This document shows positions 44,409 through 53,967 of a DNA stretch of 64,000 nt, in pieces. Every line of letters begins with the position of its first letter. Positions within the stretch are counted from its first letter, which is position 1. Source of the stretch: Sunxiuqinia rutila (GTDB lineage Bacteria > Bacteroidota > Bacteroidia > Bacteroidales > Prolixibacteraceae); the NCBI RefSeq assembly GCF_050589705.1, contig NZ_JBNGOT010000010.1, positions 62,001 to 126,000 of the forward strand, written 5' to 3'. The notes beneath the pieces were generated by a model. The model saw nothing but the letters and a program-made list of their open reading frames with translations, searched no databases and was not told where the DNA came from. A program made the position numbers and the translations under genes.

Positions 44409-45104
44409 TTAATACCAGCCCAGCACCTGAAGAATAATGACCACCAATACCGTTGTCAAGGCGGTAACTCCAATGGCCAGACTACTCATAGCTCCTTCCG
44501 TCTCCCCCATTTCCATGGCTTTGGTCGTTCCCAACGCATGAGCCGAAGTTCCCAGGCCAATTCCTTTAGCTACCGGATGTACTATTCGCAACAAACGATA
44601 TAAGGAAGGTGCAATGATCACCCCAAAAATACCGGTAATCATGATCGAAAGCACCGTGATTCCTTCATTAGCTCCTAAACTGTCGCTAATTCCGATACCA
44701 ATCGGAGTCGTTACCGAATGGCCCATAATGGAACGTTCAAGCAGCTCATTCAACTGAAACAGACGCCCAAGTAAAATAACCGATGCCACGGCCGCAAAAA
44801 CACCAGCGGTAATGCCTCCCATGATGGCGAATTTATGGGCTTTCAGCAACTTTCGGTTGCGGTACAAAGGCAGGGCCAGCACCACCGTTACCGGTCCTAA
44901 AAACGAATGGATAACACTACCACCTTCCATAAAGTGTTCAAAAGGAATATCGAAAAGAAGTAGCAACCCAATAATCAAAGCGATGGAAGACATCAACGGA
45001 TTCAGCCAGGTGGCTTTCAATTTGTCCCTCAGGTAGCTAATTCCATAAAACGAAGCTACCGATAGCAGAATGCCAAACAAGTGGGTATCAGTCAGAAACT
45101 TCAT
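44409..45104 (-). CDS. lrgB: LrgB family protein
   Basis: A 231-aa membrane protein of the LrgB/CidB family (murein hydrolase export regulation). About six membrane helices are seen, with G-H-S-V-T-T-P-I-G-I-G-I-S and G-L-G-T-S-A-H-A-L-G-T-T-K-A-M-E, a highly conserved block. It is encoded downstream of the LrgA-type gene with a 17-base overlap, the usual order. Family members are also implicated in central carbon metabolite export, so the exact role is open. Confidence 0.93.
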   Translation of the reverse strand: MKFLTDTHLFGILLSVASFYGISYLRDKLKATWLNPLMSSIALIIGLLLLFDIPFEHFMEGGSVIHSFLGPVTVVLALPLYRNRKLLKAHKFAIMGGITAGVFAAVASVILLGRLFQLNELLERSIMGHSVTTPIGIGISDSLGANEGITVLSIMITGIFGVIIAPSLYRLLRIVHPVAKGIGLGTSAHALGTTKAMEMGETEGAMSSLAIGVTALTTVLVVIILQVLGWY

Positions 45105-45456
45105 CGTGATTTTTTCTTCGTTTAATTAAAAATTGGGTCACCAGGCCAGCGCAAGCCATAACAATAAGCGTTGAAGCCAAAATAGCAACAATCGTTTGAA
45201 CATACCGTCCTTCAAGCGATTGGTACGAAACCATAACGCCAACTCCGGCTGGGATAAAAAAGAACCCCATGTTCTTCAGAAAAAAATCCGCAGTTTCTGC
45301 AATCTGCCTTTCCTTGATTACTCCGGCAAACAATAGCACGAGCAATAAAATCATGCCGGTAATGCTCCCTGGAATGGGCAAACTCAAATAATGGGAAAGC
45401 AATTCTCCCATAAAGTTAATTCCCAACAGAATTAAAAGTTGTTTAAATACCTTCAT
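45088..45456 (-). CDS. CidA/LrgA family protein
   Basis: A 122-aa holin-like membrane protein with four hydrophobic helices and the family motif L-P-I-P-G-S-I-T-G-M-I-L-L. F-F-I-P-A-G-V-G-V-M is also typical. It precedes lrgB and overlaps it, so the two should be made together. Confidence 0.92.
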   Translation of the reverse strand: MKVFKQLLILLGINFMGELLSHYLSLPIPGSITGMILLLVLLFAGVIKERQIAETADFFLKNMGFFFIPAGVGVMVSYQSLEGRYVQTIVAILASTLIVMACAGLVTQFLIKRRKNHDEVSD

Positions 45457-45502
45457 TATTTGCGGATTAAAAACGCGGCCAACCGAAGCTGAACAAGCTC
45501 AC

Positions 45503-46096
45503 TTAAACCTTCTCAACAAAAGGACGAACGTCGGTCAGAAACATGCCTGCAGTTTTGGCTGCCTGCATTCCCAACACCCCATCTTCGTATACATGACACT
45601 TCTCTGGCGTAACATTGATCAACTCAGCACACTTCAGAAAAGTCTGCGGTTCCGGCTTATGCTCGGTCACATCGTCAGCCGTAACAATCGCATCAAACTT
45701 ATCCATAATCTTCAGCGTTTGCAATTGCATTTCGGCACTTTTGCGGCTGGCGCCGGTTCCCACGGCCAGTGGAATTTTTCCAAAATAGTCATGCACCAAT
45801 TGAACCACTGAATCATGCGCACGCAACTGATCGGCGCTCTGCCAAAATATTTCTTGCTTCATGCGAACCAGTGCCTCCGGATCAACCCCTTCCAACTGAT
45901 TATCGCTGATAATGCGGTAGGCAAATTGAATGGTTGGCATGCCAGTTAGCTCGGCGACCATACTTTCATCGAAACGGCAATTGAAGTGCTCACATACCTT
46001 ATGCCAAGTGGCAATATGTACCGGAAGTGAATCCGACAAAGTTCCATCCAAATCAAAAATTAAGGCTTTAGCCTCGGGGTGCTTATCTAGTTTCAT
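45503..46096 (-). CDS. HAD family phosphatase (beta-PGM/YqaB-like)
   Basis: A 197-aa HAD subfamily IA hydrolase with motif I D-L-D-G-T-L-S-D-S, a small helical cap, motif II/III G-T-G-A-S-R-K-S-A and motif IV E-D-G-V-L-G-M-Q-A-A. Its length resembles YqaB (fructose-1-phosphatase) and beta-phosphoglucomutase-like enzymes. The substrate is not certain. It lies 46 bases upstream of lrgA on the same strand. Confidence 0.85.
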   Translation of the reverse strand: MKLDKHPEAKALIFDLDGTLSDSLPVHIATWHKVCEHFNCRFDESMVAELTGMPTIQFAYRIISDNQLEGVDPEALVRMKQEIFWQSADQLRAHDSVVQLVHDYFGKIPLAVGTGASRKSAEMQLQTLKIMDKFDAIVTADDVTEHKPEPQTFLKCAELINVTPEKCHVYEDGVLGMQAAKTAGMFLTDVRPFVEKV

Positions 46097-46240
46097 AACT
46101 ATTTTTCTTGATGTTTGCGGCGAAATTACGCTTTTTTTCGCCCTAAAAAATAAAGCCCTTGGTTTAGCGCAGGGAATACCGGCAATTTAAACTTCTTTTA
46201 ATTTTCAGTATGAACCGAGCTTAATGCACGCCCATTAAAA

Positions 46241-46849
46241 TCAGGAAAAGTGCTGCATGGTTCCCGGAGTTTCTGCGTCCAGGTGATCGACATTGTTCAG
46301 CTCAACCACACGGTGCCTGCCATCGGCATACAACTCCACCCGACTGACCGAGGTATTTTTAGTTACTTCCCACGAAAAATACTCACTAGCCGGCTTGTTG
46401 GCAAGTACGGTCCAAAAAGCCCGAATCAAGCCGCCATGAGTAATGGCAGCCACCCGCTGTCCATCATGCAGCCTCAGCATTTTATCAATAAACTGTTCTG
46501 CACGCTCCAGCATGTCTTCATTGGTTTCCGCTCCTTCAGGTAAATAATCCCAACTCCAGTTTTTGGGAAATGCTTTGCCTTCCCACGAGGTAAGCGATCG
46601 TTCGCGCAAGAGAGGGTCTGTAATCAACTTCATCTCCGGGTGAAACTTTAAGATTTCATTGGCTGTATCAATCGTCCGCTGCAAATCGCTGGAATAAACC
46701 AGATCCAAAGGTTCTTCTTTCAGCTGAACGCCCAATTGACGGGCTTGCCTGATCCCCAGTTCCGACAAGCAACCATGCTGCTGCCCCTGACAAATATTAT
46801 TTGCGTTTTCAACCGTCTCTCCGTGCCGTATAATCATCAATTGAACCAT
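46241..46849 (-). CDS. Histidine phosphatase family protein
   Basis: A 202-aa phosphoglycerate-mutase-like phosphatase. The catalytic motif I-I-R-H-G-E-T is at residues 5-11. It is followed by V-Y-S-S-D-L-Q-R, the acid in L-R-E-R-S-L-T-S-W-E-G-K and the second His in A-I-T-H-G-G-L-I-R. Start chosen at 46849 (M-V-Q-L-M-I-I), because the frame upstream to 46981 is unrelated. Possible roles range from broad phosphatase to cobalamin-pathway CobC-type activity. Confidence 0.88.
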   Translation of the reverse strand: MVQLMIIRHGETVENANNICQGQQHGCLSELGIRQARQLGVQLKEEPLDLVYSSDLQRTIDTANEILKFHPEMKLITDPLLRERSLTSWEGKAFPKNWSWDYLPEGAETNEDMLERAEQFIDKMLRLHDGQRVAAITHGGLIRAFWTVLANKPASEYFSWEVTKNTSVSRVELYADGRHRVVELNNVDHLDAETPGTMQHFS

Positions 46850-47015
46850 AAGTCTGACATTATTTAACTGACTATTTATAGTATTTGCATACAAATATGA
46901 ACTAACTAAGACAAAGATGAAAAGTTTCTGTTCAATGCCCCTTAATACAGGAATTACCTTTACTAAGAAATAACCTTTCAAGCATCTGTTTGTTAATAAA
47001 ACGAAATCAAACCCC

Positions 47016-47023
47016 TAAATTTG
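47016..47023 (+). promoter_or_regulatory. Putative -7 element of the tricorn-type protease gene
   Basis: TAAATTTG matches TAnnTTTG, 82 bases before the ATG. The nearest TTTG upstream is 23 bases away, longer than usual. Confidence 0.35.
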
Positions 47024-47105
47024 AGTGTAATTCATTTGAGCAAATGATACTTATTGGGTACGAAATCCAATACAACCTTATCGATATCAATTAAAACGAT
47101 TCAGT

Positions 47106-50100
47106 ATGTTTAAAATTTATCTTTCGTTCATCTTTGTTTTTCTACTGGGAGCCAGTACGGTTTCCGCAGAAAACGCTGAAGCCCGACTCCTGCGTTTTCC
47201 GGCAATTTCCGGCAACCAAATTGTTTTTACCTATGCCGGCGATTTGTACTCGGTGCCAGCCGATGGAGGCACCGCAAGAAAACTAACCAACGACATTGGC
47301 TTTGAACTTTTTGCCCGCTTTTCGCCGGATGGAAGCCAACTGGCATTTACCGGCCAATATGATGGGAACACCGAAGTGTTTGTAATGCCTGCCAATGGAG
47401 GCACTCCCAAGCGACTAACCCACACGGCGACTCTGAGCCGCGATAAAGTTTCGGACCGCATGGGACCTAACAACATTGTGATGAGCTGGACTCCGGATGG
47501 GAAAAACATTGTGTACCGTTCGCGTAAGCAAAGCTTCAATTCTTTTAAAGGACAGCTTTTTCAGGTATCTGTTGAAGGTGGTTTATCTTCTGAACTGCCA
47601 CTGGCCGAAGGCGGATTTTGCAGCTACTCTCCTGACGGCAAACAACTGGCCTTCAATCGTGTTTTTCGCGAATTCAGAACCTGGAAATACTACAAAGGAG
47701 GGATGGCTGACGACGTTTGGGTTTTCGACTTCAAAACCAAGGCAATCAAACAAATAACAGACAATGATGGTCAGGATATTTTCCCCATGTGGGCCGGCGA
47801 CGAGATTTTCTTTATCTCCGACCGCGACCGAACCATGAACATCTTTGTGTACAACACCAAAACCGAATCGGTTGAAAAAGTAACCAACTTCACCGAATAT
47901 GATGTAAAATTCCCATCGATTGGTGGAGATTACATTGTGTTTGAGAACGGTGGTTACCTGTATAAAATGAATGTGAATGACAAGCAACCGGTAAAGGTTC
48001 CTGTTCACATCAACAACGATTTTACATATGCCCGTAACGAATGGAAAGATGCTTCCAAACACATTACTGACGGCGACATTTCGCCCAACGGAGAGCGTGT
48101 CGCATTTTCAGCGCGCGGCGAAGTATTTAGTGTTCCGGCCAAAAAAGGGATCACCTACAACCTGACCAAAAGCTCCGGAGCCCATGATCGCAGTGCGGTT
48201 TGGTCGCCTAACGGCAAATACATCGCTTACTTGTCCGATCAATCCGGTGAGTTTGAAGTCTACATCCAGGATCAACTGGGCAACCAGGCCCCGATTCAGC
48301 TCACCAAAGGAGCCGACACCTATAAATTTAGCCTCGAGTGGTCGCCTGACAGCAAAAAAATCATGTGGTCGGATCGTAAACTAAGACTCCGCTATGTCGA
48401 TATTGATTCGAAAAAAATAACCACGGTTCATACGGCTGAGTATGGTTTAATCCGGGCTTATAACTGGTCGCCCGACAGTAAATGGATCACCTTCAGCCTC
48501 CCAACAGATAACCGCTTTTCAAAAATTGTGGTCTACAATACCGAAGCCAAAGCATTGCATGAAGTGACCGACAACTGGTACGATTCCGGCTCGCCGTCCT
48601 TCTCCAGCGATGGAAAATACATCGTATTCGTTTCGGCGCGCGACTTCAATCCCACATACAGCCACACCGAATGGAACCATGCTTACACCAAGATGTCGCG
48701 CATCTACCTGGCTATTTTATCCAGTGAAACCACATCGCCCTTTGCGCCCGAAAACGACACGGTAAAAGTTGCAGACGCATCGAAAGAAGACAGCAAGAAA
48801 GATGTGGCCAAATCTGCCGAGCAGAAGTCAACCGATAAAGCGGTAAAAATTGATTTGCAAGGGTTGTCGGATCGGATTGTTTCGCTGCCTATTCCAGCTT
48901 CAAACTACTACAATGTAAATTGTGTGGACAATAAAGTTTACTATTACGACTATGGAGATGAGCGCAATGCAAAACTTTACGACCTGGAAAAGAAAAAGGA
49001 AACGGTGTTGGGTAACTTCAATTTCAGTATTTCTGCCAACCACAAAAAAATGCTGGTGGTCAAAGACCGAAAATGGGCTGTTATCGACCTCCCCTCCTCT
49101 AAGGTCTCACTTGATGAAACGATTGACCTATCAAACATGGACGTTTGGGTAGATTACCAGGCTGAATGGAAACAGATTTACGATGAAAGCTGGCGGCAAA
49201 TGCGTGACTTTTTCTATGTAGAAAATATGCACGGAGTGAACTGGAAAGCCATGCACGACAAATATGCTCCGCTGGTTCCCCATGCGCGCCATCGCGATGA
49301 CCTGACTTACATTATTGGCGAATTGATTGGCGAACTGAATGTTGGCCACGCCTACGTGCAGAGCGGCGAACGCCCCGAGCCAGCCCGTATTCAAACCGGA
49401 CTTCTTGGTGCCAAAATCAGTGCCGATGCTTCAGGCTATTTCAAGATTGATGAAATTTTGGAGGGAGCGAACTGGAGTAAGGAATTGCGCTCGCCATTAA
49501 CCGAAGTAGGTGTTAATGCCCAGGCAGGAGATTACATTGTTGCCGTAAATGGCGTAAGCACCCAATCAACCAAGGATATTTACGCCTTACTGGTAGGCAA
49601 AGCCGGCAAAGAGGTAGAAATCAGCCTCAACAGCAAACCATCAGAAACCGATGCACGCAAGGTGCTGGTAACTCCGATTGCCGATGAAGCCAATCTTTAT
49701 TACTACAACTGGGTACAAGACAACATCAAAAAAGTAAGCGAAGCCACAAACGGCGAAGTAGGTTACATTCATGTTCCGGACATGGGGCGTGCCGGGCTTA
49801 ATCAATTTTCCCGCTTGTTTTATCCCCAGCTGAATAAAAAAGGGCTGATTATTGATGATCGTGGCAACGGCGGCGGAAATGTTTCGCCTATGCTTATTGA
49901 ACGCCTGCAGCGGGTGGCACAACGCGCCAATGTTCGCCGAAATGTCAAACATCCTACTCCCGTTCCCAGCCAGATGGTTCTTGGTCCTAAAGTATTGTTA
50001 ATTGACCGTTACTCTGCTTCTGATGGCGATTTATTCCCTTATGCTTTCAAACATTACAAACTGGGAACAGTTATCGGAACACGCAGCTGGGGTGGTGTTG

Positions 50101-50363
50101 TAGGTATCAGCGGTTCACTTCCGTTTATCGATGGTGGCGAACTCAACAAACCGGAATTCGCCTCTTACTCGTCTGAAAAAAGCGAGTGGATTATTGAAGG
50201 ATATGGCGTTGATCCGGACATTGTTTTAGACAATGATCCTTACCAGGAATACCTGGGCAATGATGCTCAGCTGGAAAAAGCCATTGAGCTAATCAAAGCA
50301 AAAGTTAAAACGGAATACAAACCATTACCCGCGGTTCCGCAAGCACCGGACAAATCAAAATAG
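47106..50363 (+). CDS. Tricorn protease homologue (S41 family, PDZ)
   Basis: A 1,085-aa exported peptidase. The signal peptide (M-F-K-I-Y-L-S-F-I-F-V-F-L-L-G) ends near residue 22. Two beta-propeller regions follow, with WD40-like F-S-P-D-G-S and W-S-P-D-S-K repeats. A PDZ domain (about 750-850) and the S41 catalytic domain follow. The nucleophile lies in Y-S-A-S-D-G-D (about 969-975). Tricorn degrades oligopeptides. The signal peptide implies periplasmic peptide trimming here. It is monocistronic with a strong terminator. Confidence 0.93.
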   Translation: MFKIYLSFIFVFLLGASTVSAENAEARLLRFPAISGNQIVFTYAGDLYSVPADGGTARKLTNDIGFELFARFSPDGSQLAFTGQYDGNTEVFVMPANGGTPKRLTHTATLSRDKVSDRMGPNNIVMSWTPDGKNIVYRSRKQSFNSFKGQLFQVSVEGGLSSELPLAEGGFCSYSPDGKQLAFNRVFREFRTWKYYKGGMADDVWVFDFKTKAIKQITDNDGQDIFPMWAGDEIFFISDRDRTMNIFVYNTKTESVEKVTNFTEYDVKFPSIGGDYIVFENGGYLYKMNVNDKQPVKVPVHINNDFTYARNEWKDASKHITDGDISPNGERVAFSARGEVFSVPAKKGITYNLTKSSGAHDRSAVWSPNGKYIAYLSDQSGEFEVYIQDQLGNQAPIQLTKGADTYKFSLEWSPDSKKIMWSDRKLRLRYVDIDSKKITTVHTAEYGLIRAYNWSPDSKWITFSLPTDNRFSKIVVYNTEAKALHEVTDNWYDSGSPSFSSDGKYIVFVSARDFNPTYSHTEWNHAYTKMSRIYLAILSSETTSPFAPENDTVKVADASKEDSKKDVAKSAEQKSTDKAVKIDLQGLSDRIVSLPIPASNYYNVNCVDNKVYYYDYGDERNAKLYDLEKKKETVLGNFNFSISANHKKMLVVKDRKWAVIDLPSSKVSLDETIDLSNMDVWVDYQAEWKQIYDESWRQMRDFFYVENMHGVNWKAMHDKYAPLVPHARHRDDLTYIIGELIGELNVGHAYVQSGERPEPARIQTGLLGAKISADASGYFKIDEILEGANWSKELRSPLTEVGVNAQAGDYIVAVNGVSTQSTKDIYALLVGKAGKEVEISLNSKPSETDARKVLVTPIADEANLYYYNWVQDNIKKVSEATNGEVGYIHVPDMGRAGLNQFSRLFYPQLNKKGLIIDDRGNGGGNVSPMLIERLQRVAQRANVRRNVKHPTPVPSQMVLGPKVLLIDRYSASDGDLFPYAFKHYKLGTVIGTRSWGGVVGISGSLPFIDGGELNKPEFASYSSEKSEWIIEGYGVDPDIVLDNDPYQEYLGNDAQLEKAIELIKAKVKTEYKPLPAVPQAPDKSK

Positions 50364-50382
50364 TCCAATCAAACAAGCATAG

Positions 50383-50412
50383 AAGGAGGCCGATACGGCC
50401 TCCTTTTTTTTT
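50383..50412 (+). terminator. Terminator after the tricorn-type protease
   Basis: GGAGGCCG pairs with CGGCCTCC around ATA, followed by ten T. Very strong intrinsic terminator. Confidence 0.93.
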
Positions 50413-50554
50413 GCTTCAATTTTCTTAAACACACTCTAAATAAATCGATTACATCAATATTAACCAATCCGGACTGACCTTCAAACTTACACCTATCAAA
50501 AGTGCTTTTCTGAAAATAAACGGCCTGAAGTGTTCCAATCTAAGCTTTCTGCCT

Positions 50555-50562
50555 TACCTTTG
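50555..50562 (+). promoter_or_regulatory. Putative -7 element of phnA
   Basis: TACCTTTG matches TAnnTTTG and lies 46 bases before the ATG. No exact -33 box is present. Confidence 0.4.
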
Positions 50563-50608
50563 CCCCCTCATAAAAAACAAAAAATCATAACCATAGAATT
50601 ATTACGAG

Positions 50609-51193
50609 ATGAGCCTGGAGAAAAAATTACTGGAGCGCAGCGGATCGGTATGCGAATTATGTGGATCAAACCAAGAACTGAAAGCTTATGAAGTACCCCC
50701 TAAAACCAGTGGATCGGTTGATGAAAGCATTCTTGTCTGCAACCACTGCCTGACACAAATTGAAAATCCAGACCAATTGGATGTCAACCACTGGCATTGC
50801 CTGAACGACTGCATGTGGAGCCAGGAGCCCGCTATTCAAGTCATGGCCTGGCGCATGTTAAACCAACTTCGGAATGAAGGCTGGGCACAAAACCTGCTGG
50901 ACATGCTTTACCTGGAAGAAGACGTATTGGAATGGGCCAAAACAGGACAAAGCACCGGAGCAGAACAAGATGACGCCCCGAAACACATGGACAGCAATGG
51001 AGTTCCCCTTTTAGCCGGCGATACTGTTGTGCTGATCAAAGACCTGAACGTAAAAGGAACCAGCTTTGTAGCCAAACGAGGCACGGCTGTACGCGGAATT
51101 TCATTGGTGCACGATAATCCGGAACACATTGAAGGTCGCGTAAACGGACAACAAATTGTTATTCTGACCAAGTTTACCAAGAAAACAAACTAG
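50609..51193 (+). CDS. PhnA domain-containing protein
   Basis: A 194-aa protein with an N-terminal PhnA zinc ribbon (C15, C18, C44 and C47) and a C-terminal PhnA/YjdM domain (G-V-P-L-L-A-G-D-T-V-V-L-I-K-D-L-N-V-K-G then A-K-R-G-T-A-V-R). Despite the name, PhnA/YjdM proteins are not established phosphonate enzymes and no phn genes are nearby. A middle segment of about 70 residues makes it longer than E. coli YjdM (111 aa), which is the common form in Bacteroidota. Confidence 0.92.
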   Translation: MSLEKKLLERSGSVCELCGSNQELKAYEVPPKTSGSVDESILVCNHCLTQIENPDQLDVNHWHCLNDCMWSQEPAIQVMAWRMLNQLRNEGWAQNLLDMLYLEEDVLEWAKTGQSTGAEQDDAPKHMDSNGVPLLAGDTVVLIKDLNVKGTSFVAKRGTAVRGISLVHDNPEHIEGRVNGQQIVILTKFTKKTN

Positions 51194-51232
51194 AAACCTG
51201 GCTGGATACCGGTTTTTAACTTCACCATAACA

Positions 51233-51275
51233 ACAAAGGCAGCATAGTCGGTTATTCCGATTGCGCTGCCTTTGT
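51233..51275. terminator. Bidirectional terminator between phnA and rlmF
   Basis: ACAAAGGCAGC pairs with GCTGCCTTTGT, and an inner GTCGG/CCGAT stem continues it. It lies between convergent genes. Confidence 0.75.
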
Positions 51276-51300
51276 CTTATTCAGTCCTTTCAGGTTGCCG

Positions 51301-52266
51301 TCACTTCCATCGGTTGTTTCTCCAGCTGGCTCTCGCTTCTTTTGTCAGAAATGTCCATGCTACAATGCGGCTGTTTTTTTGGCCTTGTCCCATTGGCAAC
51401 GTTTCTATCTCAGCGGCTTCAGCTTGCTTCAAAGCGCGATAGACTGTCGGAAGATTTTCCTTCTTGGAAATTAAAGTAGAAAACCAATAGCAGGAATTCG
51501 CAAACTGCCGGCTTTGTTGAATCATTCTGCGCACAAAGTTTGCTTCTCCCCCTTCGCACCACAATTCATTGTTCTGACCTCCAAAGTTCAAATTGAGCTT
51601 GCCGCCTTTTTGCTTGTTCAAATTACGAAGCTTCCGAATTGTTCCGGCCTGCGCCTCCGCTGCCGAAGCATGAAACGGGGGATTGCAAATCGTCAGGTCA
51701 AAACGCTCACCGGCACGAATAATCCCCCGAAAGATATCCTTCGAATTGGGTTGCTGACGCAAGTCTATTTTCCCGCTTAGCACCTCATTTTTTGAAACAA
51801 TGTTGGCAGCTGACTTTAGAGCCACCGCATCTATATCTGCTCCAACAAACGACCAACCGTATTCAAGTGTCCCCAAGATGGGGTAAATACAATTGGCTCC
51901 AACACCTACATCAAGGCCGGAGATGATACCTCCACTGGGGATTTTACCTTGATTTGAACGGGCAAGCAAATCCGCCATATAATGGATATAATCTGCCCGT
52001 CCGGGAATAGGCGGACAGAGATAACCGTCAGGAATATCCCAATACGCCAGATCATAATTAGCCAAAAGCAAAGCCTTATTTAAGGTTTTTACGGCCTTCG
52101 GTTCTGCAAAATCGATGGATTCATCCCCATAATCATTCAGCCTTACAAAAGGCTTCAATTCGGGGCAAGCAGTTACCAGCCACTGAAAATCATAACGGCT
52201 TCGGTTTTTATTTCGTGGATGTAAGTTAGATTTTTCGTTCGGATGAATTTTCTTTTTCGCATGCAT
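51301..52266 (-). CDS. rlmF: 23S rRNA (adenine(1618)-N(6))-methyltransferase
   Basis: RlmF methylates N6 of A1618 in 23S rRNA. The 321-aa protein has a basic N-terminus (H-A-K-K-K-I-H-P), Y-W-D-I-P-D-G-Y-L-C-P-P-I-P-G-R-A-D-Y, the SAM-binding G-L-D-V-G-V-G-A-N and the catalytic N-P-P-F-H-A-S motif. All RlmF signatures are present, and the length is near the E. coli enzyme (308 aa). Confidence 0.95.
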   Translation of the reverse strand: MHAKKKIHPNEKSNLHPRNKNRSRYDFQWLVTACPELKPFVRLNDYGDESIDFAEPKAVKTLNKALLLANYDLAYWDIPDGYLCPPIPGRADYIHYMADLLARSNQGKIPSGGIISGLDVGVGANCIYPILGTLEYGWSFVGADIDAVALKSAANIVSKNEVLSGKIDLRQQPNSKDIFRGIIRAGERFDLTICNPPFHASAAEAQAGTIRKLRNLNKQKGGKLNLNFGGQNNELWCEGGEANFVRRMIQQSRQFANSCYWFSTLISKKENLPTVYRALKQAEAAEIETLPMGQGQKNSRIVAWTFLTKEARASWRNNRWK

Positions 52267-52463
52267 GCATCGTGGCTTTTCTGTGCTGCAAATTTAAAAT
52301 GAGCTGAGCCTAAATACAAGGTTTTTTTTGCCTGCCTGGGCTTTTTTATATTCCGAAGTTTTAGCTTCTCAACTCTTTCAAAACGACCAAAGCCCAATTG
52401 CTAAAATTAAAAGCAACCGTTAGTGGAATATTTACTCAAGATGGAAGCAACAAAATTCACAAG

Positions 52464-52922
52464 CTAGACCAGCGGACCGGCATAGCCTTCGTAGTCGGCT
52501 AATTTCTGAATACGTTTCAAGTGCCGGCCGTTTTCGAAGTTGGCTCCCAGCCAGGCTGCAACCAATTTGATTGCCTCTTCTTCTGAAACCATTCGCCCGC
52601 CCAAAGCAATCACATTGGCATTGTTATGTTCCTTGGCAAGCACAGCCGATTTTTCATTCCAACAAAGCGCACAGCGAATACCCTTCACCTTATTAGCGGC
52701 CATAGCCTCCCCATTACCACTTCCTCCAAAAACAACCCCACAATCGGCCTGGCCGGTGACAACCGCCTCAGCAGCAGGAATCACATAATCGGTATAATCA
52801 ACGGCCTCTTCTGAGAAAGTTCCCAAATCCACAAGCTCATAACCTTCTTTCAGCAAGAATTCTTTTATAGCTTCCTTCAAACGGTAACCGGCATGGTCTG
52901 TTCCCAGTGCAATCTTTTTCAT
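52464..52922 (-). CDS. rpiB: Ribose 5-phosphate isomerase B
   Basis: RpiB interconverts ribose 5-phosphate and ribulose 5-phosphate. The 152-aa protein shows G-T-D-H-A-G-Y at the start, the catalytic region D-C-G-V-V-F-G-G-S-G-N-G-E, R-C-A-L-C-W-N and N-V-I-A-L-G-G-R. In RpiB the catalytic Cys lies in a G-V-x-x-C-G-T-G loop. Here that loop reads V-F-G-G-S-G-N-G, so Ser replaces Cys, as in several RpiB/LacAB relatives. It is 35 bases downstream of the AraC-type gene on the same strand. Confidence 0.9.
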   Translation of the reverse strand: MKKIALGTDHAGYRLKEAIKEFLLKEGYELVDLGTFSEEAVDYTDYVIPAAEAVVTGQADCGVVFGGSGNGEAMAANKVKGIRCALCWNEKSAVLAKEHNNANVIALGGRMVSEEEAIKLVAAWLGANFENGRHLKRIQKLADYEGYAGPLV

Positions 52923-52957
52923 AATAATAACTTATTCGTTTTTAAAGCTTTTTGTTC

Positions 52958-53821
52958 TTAACGACGAAACTCGGAAGGGCTCTTCCCTACTTTGTTTTTA
53001 AACAAGCGACTGAAATAATGAATGGACTGAAAACCCAACTCATAGCTAATTTCCTTCACACTTTTATCCGTCACCAGCAAAAGCTCCTTGGCACGCATCA
53101 CTTTTAACTCCAAATGATACTTATGCGGCGACATGCCCGTATAGCTTTTAAACATCTTACGAAAATAGGAGTAGCCAATGTTATAATTATGTGCCAGTTC
53201 TTTCATATCCAAAGTCTGGTCAACTTGCTCCCTTATTTTAAAGCGGGCCCCTTCAATAATCTCTTCAATACGCTTCCCGGTAAATTCTTTTTGTTTTTCG
53301 ATGGAAATGAGTTGTCCCAGCATTTTCATAATCAATCCTGACGCAATTTGCTGGAAACCGGGTTTTTCATCACTCACCAGGTCAAAAATCTTATAGTAAG
53401 TATCAATCAAATCTTCGCGCACCCCAACATTTAAAACCGGCGGATTACGGTTAAACAGCGGATGCGTCAACAAGCGGGAAGCCAGCTCCCCCTCAAAGCC
53501 AATATAGTGCTCCTGCCAGCCACTTTTTCGGCTGGGCTGATAACGGTGCCATTCTCCCGGCTTAATCAGCAAAACAGCGCCGGCCCGTATAGGCAAACGC
53601 CCTTCCCGACTTTCAAACACGCCACTCCCCTGGGTTATGTAATTAAGCTGATATTCCTGCAGAATCCGGCCACCATCCCAGCTAAAATAATACCCACTGG
53701 GGTGCTTCATGGGCGGATAAGCCTTCTCGGGCATAGCCCGATAGGCACCTGCCACACTCAAATACAATCCCCAGTTTTGATCCTCCTCACCAGCGGTCAG
53801 GTATTTAAAAAAGTCATTCAT
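52958..53821 (-). CDS. AraC family regulator, probably of rhamnose genes
   Basis: A 287-aa regulator with an N-terminal cupin-like ligand domain (about 40-130; I-T-Q-G-S-G-V-F-E-S, I-K-P-G-E-W-H-R-Y) and two C-terminal HTHs (about 190-287), ending S-I-H-Y-F-S-R-L-F-K-N-K-V-G-K-S-P-S-E-F-R-R. Divergent transcription from rhaT-rhaM-rhaA suggests it activates them in response to L-rhamnose. The ATG at 53821 is preferred, because a TAGATTTG -7 box at 53868-53875 would place transcription start only a few bases before the alternative ATG at 53863. Confidence 0.88.
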   Translation of the reverse strand: MNDFFKYLTAGEEDQNWGLYLSVAGAYRAMPEKAYPPMKHPSGYYFSWDGGRILQEYQLNYITQGSGVFESREGRLPIRAGAVLLIKPGEWHRYQPSRKSGWQEHYIGFEGELASRLLTHPLFNRNPPVLNVGVREDLIDTYYKIFDLVSDEKPGFQQIASGLIMKMLGQLISIEKQKEFTGKRIEEIIEGARFKIREQVDQTLDMKELAHNYNIGYSYFRKMFKSYTGMSPHKYHLELKVMRAKELLLVTDKSVKEISYELGFQSIHYFSRLFKNKVGKSPSEFRR

Positions 53822-53867
53822 AATTGGTGTCAAAAAGTGCAAACTATCTGCCAGATTGTGCATTGTT

Positions 53868-53893
53868 CAAATCTACTAATCAAGCTACTTTTG
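53868..53893. promoter_or_regulatory. Face-to-face -7 elements of the araC/rhaT divergent promoter
   Basis: TAGATTTG on the minus strand (53868-53875) and TACTTTTG on the plus strand (53886-53893) both match TAnnTTTG. They are only ten bases apart, so the two promoters overlap and could be switched together. The rhaT leader also contains a CCTGTG/CACAGG hairpin at 53935-53950. Confidence 0.5.
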
Positions 53894-53967
53894 AAATTGG
53901 ACTAGTAAGCAAACAAAATCAAAATTACTAAATTCCTGTGGCTTCACAGGATTAAATCAAACTAAAC